Shown one piece after another: positions 59,701 through 64,000 of a stretch of 64,000 nucleotides of DNA (position 1 is its first letter; every line of letters begins with the position of its first letter). The notes beneath the pieces are model-generated. The model was not told the origin of the DNA. It did not search any database and worked only from the letters and a program-made list of their open reading frames with translations. The stretch is taken from assembly GCF_010015445.1 (NCBI RefSeq), contig NC_053134.1:11689580-11753579 (forward strand), written 5' to 3'. A program made the position numbers and the translations under genes. This DNA is from Perca fluviatilis. Taxonomy: Eukaryota > Chordata > Actinopteri > Perciformes > Percidae.

Positions 59701-60256
59701 CAGCAGTTTATTGGCTTTTCAAGGGCGTAATGATAGTCAATGGCCATGCATTACATTTCAGACCGTGGCCCCCATTAGGTCCAATAGGATCTTTCATCTT
59801 CTATGTTCCTGCTTGTAGCCAATAGAGGATCCTATGTCATTGTCAAAACGCTGTCCCCACGGTACAGGAACTCAACTCCAGGCCACCTTGACACAGAATT
59901 CAATGTGATTGATGGTAATTGCCTTTTGTGAAATGCCACAGCCACTGAAGACTCTTTATTTTTCTCCCGCCTTTCATAAGGAGCAACTAGAATACACCTG
60001 ATCTATATGAGGAAATGGTCAGATGCATCCTATGAAATGCACGACACATTCAGCTCTCTGCACTAAACGTCTTAATTATGCTAATGACATGTTGCAATTC
60101 ATTGGCCTATTTGGACGCGGTTACTGTGGTCGAGCAGGGCCAGATTTAGAGGGGATAAAAAGACTATTGTGTGTGTGAGGATGAACGAGGAAAATATATA
60201 AGGAAAGGCATTTCAAACTGAAACCAGATGTGTGCGTGAGTGTGCGTGAGTGTGTT

Positions 60257-60282
60257 TCTCTGTGTGTGTGTGTGTGTGTGTG
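60257..60282. repeat. (TG)n microsatellite
   Basis: About 25 nt of TG ending in a GCGCACGC stretch. Confidence 0.9.
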
Positions 60283-63200
60283 CGCACGCAAATGTAGTGC
60301 TTGTTTTAAGACTGCCGGCAATGCCATGTCTTGGCCAGTGATTATTTTTTTGTGACTTTTGAAGAATGTCTGGCACAATTAAAGGAAGGAATAAAATGAG
60401 TAACACGGTAGGGTTAGAAACTTGTAAGAAACTGCATGAGGTTTAGATGTGATTTGGGAACAGGGAAAGGGACAATGACAATAGCAACAGAATATATAAA
60501 AATACACGGTCTCCTGACTCAGCAGAGCAAACCAAAGAGAATATGTCAAAACCTGACATCCTGGATTCAAATCACTGTAACAAAAGATGGGCACAGAATC
60601 TCACCCAGGGATGACCTGCATTAAAAACAGTCGTCTTATATAAATGACTGTCCCAAAATAGAGAACTCCCCCAAAGCAGCCTAGTCAGAGCTATTCACCC
60701 TGTCAGTGTAAGAACCAAACTGTTTGGGAAAGTAATGAAACAAAAAGCCTCTGGCATTGCTCGGGACAATACAAGCCAAGAGACTCATTCCACCACAGCT
60801 ACACAAATGTCCCCTTTCCTTGCACCTTGAATATTTCCAGCCGCAGCAAATAAAATTGTTCCAGGTGCACCAATGAAAAGGATGGGCCCGATTTCCTAAA
60901 AGTGGGGCCAAGGGCTGTTAAACGGAGAGGCGTGAATTCAGCCAAGCTTTGTAATAGCTTAAAGTGCTGGCCAGTGGCCCCTGTGAGGGTTGAGTGCCCT
61001 CTCTCACAATACCAAGTGGTGTTATAATGACAGGTGTCTGCTAACTATTATAACACATGGCAGATTAATTCTGTCTTGTAACATATGAAAGAAATAGGGA
61101 TGCATAGCCCAGGATGGATTATTTATAAAGACAACGTTCCAATATAAAAACAGATTCAATGGTGTGATATCTGGTGGCGAAAATAACTATTGTAATTATA
61201 TAAGGAAAGATAATAAAAAAGGAGACAATATCATTTCTCAGATACCATGGCAAAAATCCTGAGAAATCAGCTACTATAGCTAAAAATTATGCCCTAAGAA
61301 AAAAACACGACCGTTCAGCCGTTGAGGGCTTTAAACCAATTTTAAAATGATATGGGAATCGATGTTTGACATATTATTTCAGAGAGATTTCAGAGAAATT
61401 TGTTTGGGTTCTGATTACTCTCAACGAAAGATCAGTATTGGGCTGATTAAGTACGTTTTCTCTATCTAGAAAAAGGAAAAGCTGCTACTCCACTCTGAAA
61501 GTCCAAATATCCCAATTAAGGTGATACAAATATTAATGTGATCTACTTAAACTATAACTGAGGGATTTTGACTATTGTTTACTATCTGCTACGGGGCAGG
61601 AAAATGATGTGTGCAGTCATCTAACACAAAATTCTTTATTAACGACAAACTTTATTCAATATTAGAAAAGTCATACTGCAGGGATTTTTTTCATGACGGA
61701 GAAGAAAGAAACTAGGTTTTGGCAAGAACCACGTTTGATATATGAGAACCATTTTATTTTGTTTAAATATTGTAACTGACTACTGTAGTTAGCTGCCGTA
61801 TGGTTCTGCAGTTTCATGTGAACCATAAAGTTGACTATGCTGTGTGAGAGACTACAAAGAAGTCAGTGAGTGGAGCAGGACAGGACTCATTACAAACTAA
61901 CAGATCACAACAACTCTTAACAGCTCCTTCTTCTATCGTGGATTTCTTTCTGAAGCCCTAACAAACTCCAGGTCTAAAGGAGCGGAGATTTCTGTTCATG
62001 GATCATCAGTGCCAGTAAGTTGAAACCTGAGCAGAGGAAAAAGGGCACCTCTACGTATGGAAAGGTTTAGGTGAGTAGTAAACTCCCTCTTACGGAACTG
62101 ATGAGAAACACCTGCGTGTCTGAGCAACTACGTCGGCCAGACAAATCAAAGCCAGAATAGATGATTGAGAGCGAGGCGGCACAAAGCAAGACCTCTGATC
62201 ACACAGTCCAGAAATACGTGCGTACACAAACGGCTGAACGGCTGGCGCTGGAATGAAACCTGAAACACGCCATCAAAGACACAACACGAACAAAATATGA
62301 ATGACAGAAAACTGAACACATTAATCAATAAATACGTAGCAGTAAACATTCAATAAACAACTGGAAGGCTGCATAAACAACCAAGATCTGAGTACTAATC
62401 CACAAAGAACTAGTTCACATTAACAAACGGAGGAGGCATTAAAAGAGTCTTAAGCACAAACAAAATCAAGCCACTGAATCTATGTGTGAGGTTCCAAGTG
62501 ACAGTCTCTTCCCCACTTTCTGTCTCTTGATTGTGCCATCAATGATTAAAATGGGGCCCTGGGTTCTTTCTGGCTTTGGCAGACCAATATTTTAAGTCAT
62601 TAAAAAAGACGCCTGGTGAAAACAATCGAGGGCAGAGGCAATGCAAAAGGGCTGGAACTTGTCTAATCCTTGGCCAGTGCTGCCAAACACTTCTCGCGCC
62701 ATGTGAAAAGAATTGTGCTGGGTAAAACCAAGAAAAAGCCAGGCACAATTTTAGCTAACTGCTCTAAGTCGCCAGCTATTTTGGATAGTGTAACCAGATA
62801 TTTCTTGATTTATGCCGTCTTCATGAAACTCAATTACACCACAACTCAGAGTGACCCTTCTCGAATTGTGGGACATCAATTGAAAATAATTATAATCTGG
62901 ATAATCATGGGGGTTTGATGATTCAATTTCCTCTTTGTGGGGAAGACACGGCCGTTGGCAGCTAGTATGTGAATGGAAATGAAACACAAATGCCTCTCAC
63001 CCTGCGGCCCTAGGTTTGTGATGTGTTTAAGGACGCACCGTGAAATGTGCCCTTCGCTGCCTACTGGTGATGTGGGTTCATGCATGCCTACTGTGTGTAT
63101 GTGAGAGTTATGCCGAGAAGACAGATGTAAAGGTTTTTGCCTATACTTTGTTTTAAAGCACGGCTTCTCCCATTTGTACTCTATGTTTATACTCTTGTGT

Positions 63201-64000
63201 GTCTGTGCTTGTGTGTTGGCGTCACTACTAATAGGTTTGTCAGATGAGATGCTGCTGAGAGCAGTTGTCATAGCCCAATGTCCAAACTGGCAGCATTCAC
63301 TTTCCACTTCCAGTCCCTGGAGAGAGTTTGACCTGAGTGGAGTTACCACAATGTGCTTTCACACTGCCCAGTCGGTCATTTAACCCTGCGTGCACGCACA
63401 CGCTCTCTCACACAGCCAATGCAGCTCAGCTGACACACTGAAAGAGTCTGCTGCTAAAACCTCTACTGAGACCTTATTCATTATTCAGTAGTATATTGCT
63501 CTAATCAGCCATATAAACAATTCAGTCTCGATATAGGAATAAATGTTCTGCTAAAATATATACAATACAGCCAGCGTTTCACAAGGACATGGGCACATTT
63601 CCATTTCATAAATGGTAACAGTAAGGCAGTGAATACTGTACATGCTATTTTTGAAAATCAGCACAAAAAAACCAGTGAAGTTCACATTTAAAAACTCAAT
63701 AAAGATGTTCATTAATAATGTAGCAGCTCAGGAAAATGTCTCTCTGTGACATTTAACACAGTTTCTGTCATTTAAATGACAGAAACAGATGGATTATTTT
63801 AATTTGACATACTGGTAAAAGGGCCTTGGATTTCTTCCACTTTCCTAGTTTTACCTGAAACTTTATTTTCCCTGTAAGAGAAGAAATTCATACTCCTTCA
63901 ATGGATTAACTACTCAACATACACTACCAATACTTTCATACAAAAAAGTATAACTACTCATATAAGTTAAAATGATTTATTGATACCGAAAACAGTCCCT

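Overview
The window is nuclear DNA from a bony fish, most likely a spiny-rayed (acanthomorph, perciform-like) teleost. The evidence is a vertebrate-type intron/exon gene with GT-AG introns, very many long CA/TG and GA/CT microsatellites, and dispersed repeats (about 15040-15355 and 47868-48225) whose sequence I recognise as common in acanthomorph genomes. There are no prokaryotic genes, operons, CRISPR arrays or phage features.

The only gene I can support is a class-3 semaphorin on the minus strand, best matched to semaphorin 3A (sema3a; fish carry aa and ab copies). I traced 17 coding exons from the ATG at 32773 to the TGA at 1682-1684. Exon positions are: 1, 32668-32773; 2, 19699-19859; 3, 18203-18265; 4, 13868-13987; 5, 12852-12942; 6, 12639-12758; 7, 10408-10550; 8, 10127-10241; 9, 9948-10017; 10, 7482-7626; 11, 7089-7308; 12, 5905-5996; 13, 5752-5793; 14, 5361-5510; 15, 3494-3561; 16, 3248-3396; 17, 1682-2413. 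All introns are GT-AG, and phases agree at every junction except exon 14 to exon 15. The product is a secreted guidance cue with signal peptide, sema domain, PSI domain, furin site, Ig-like domain and a basic tail.

Two things about this gene stand out. First, exon 14 (PSI domain) is 150 nt, which does not fit the phase of exon 15. The sequence is missing 2 or 5 nt where the last PSI cysteine is normally encoded, and simple splicing would stop at the start of exon 16. Second, the low-complexity linker in the basic tail is about 100 residues longer than in mammalian SEMA3A.

Layout: 1-1681 is 3' UTR and downstream flank. 1682-32773 is the gene, with intron 1 of 12.8 kb and intron 3 holding repeats, including a 917-bp TTAA-flanked foldback element. 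32774 to about 33040 is a candidate 5' leader and TATA-containing promoter. From there to 64000 I see no gene, only microsatellites, a second TTAA-flanked foldback element (38953-39383), an acanthomorph repeat and otherwise unclassified sequence that may hold distal regulatory elements. I found no previously undescribed multi-gene system here.
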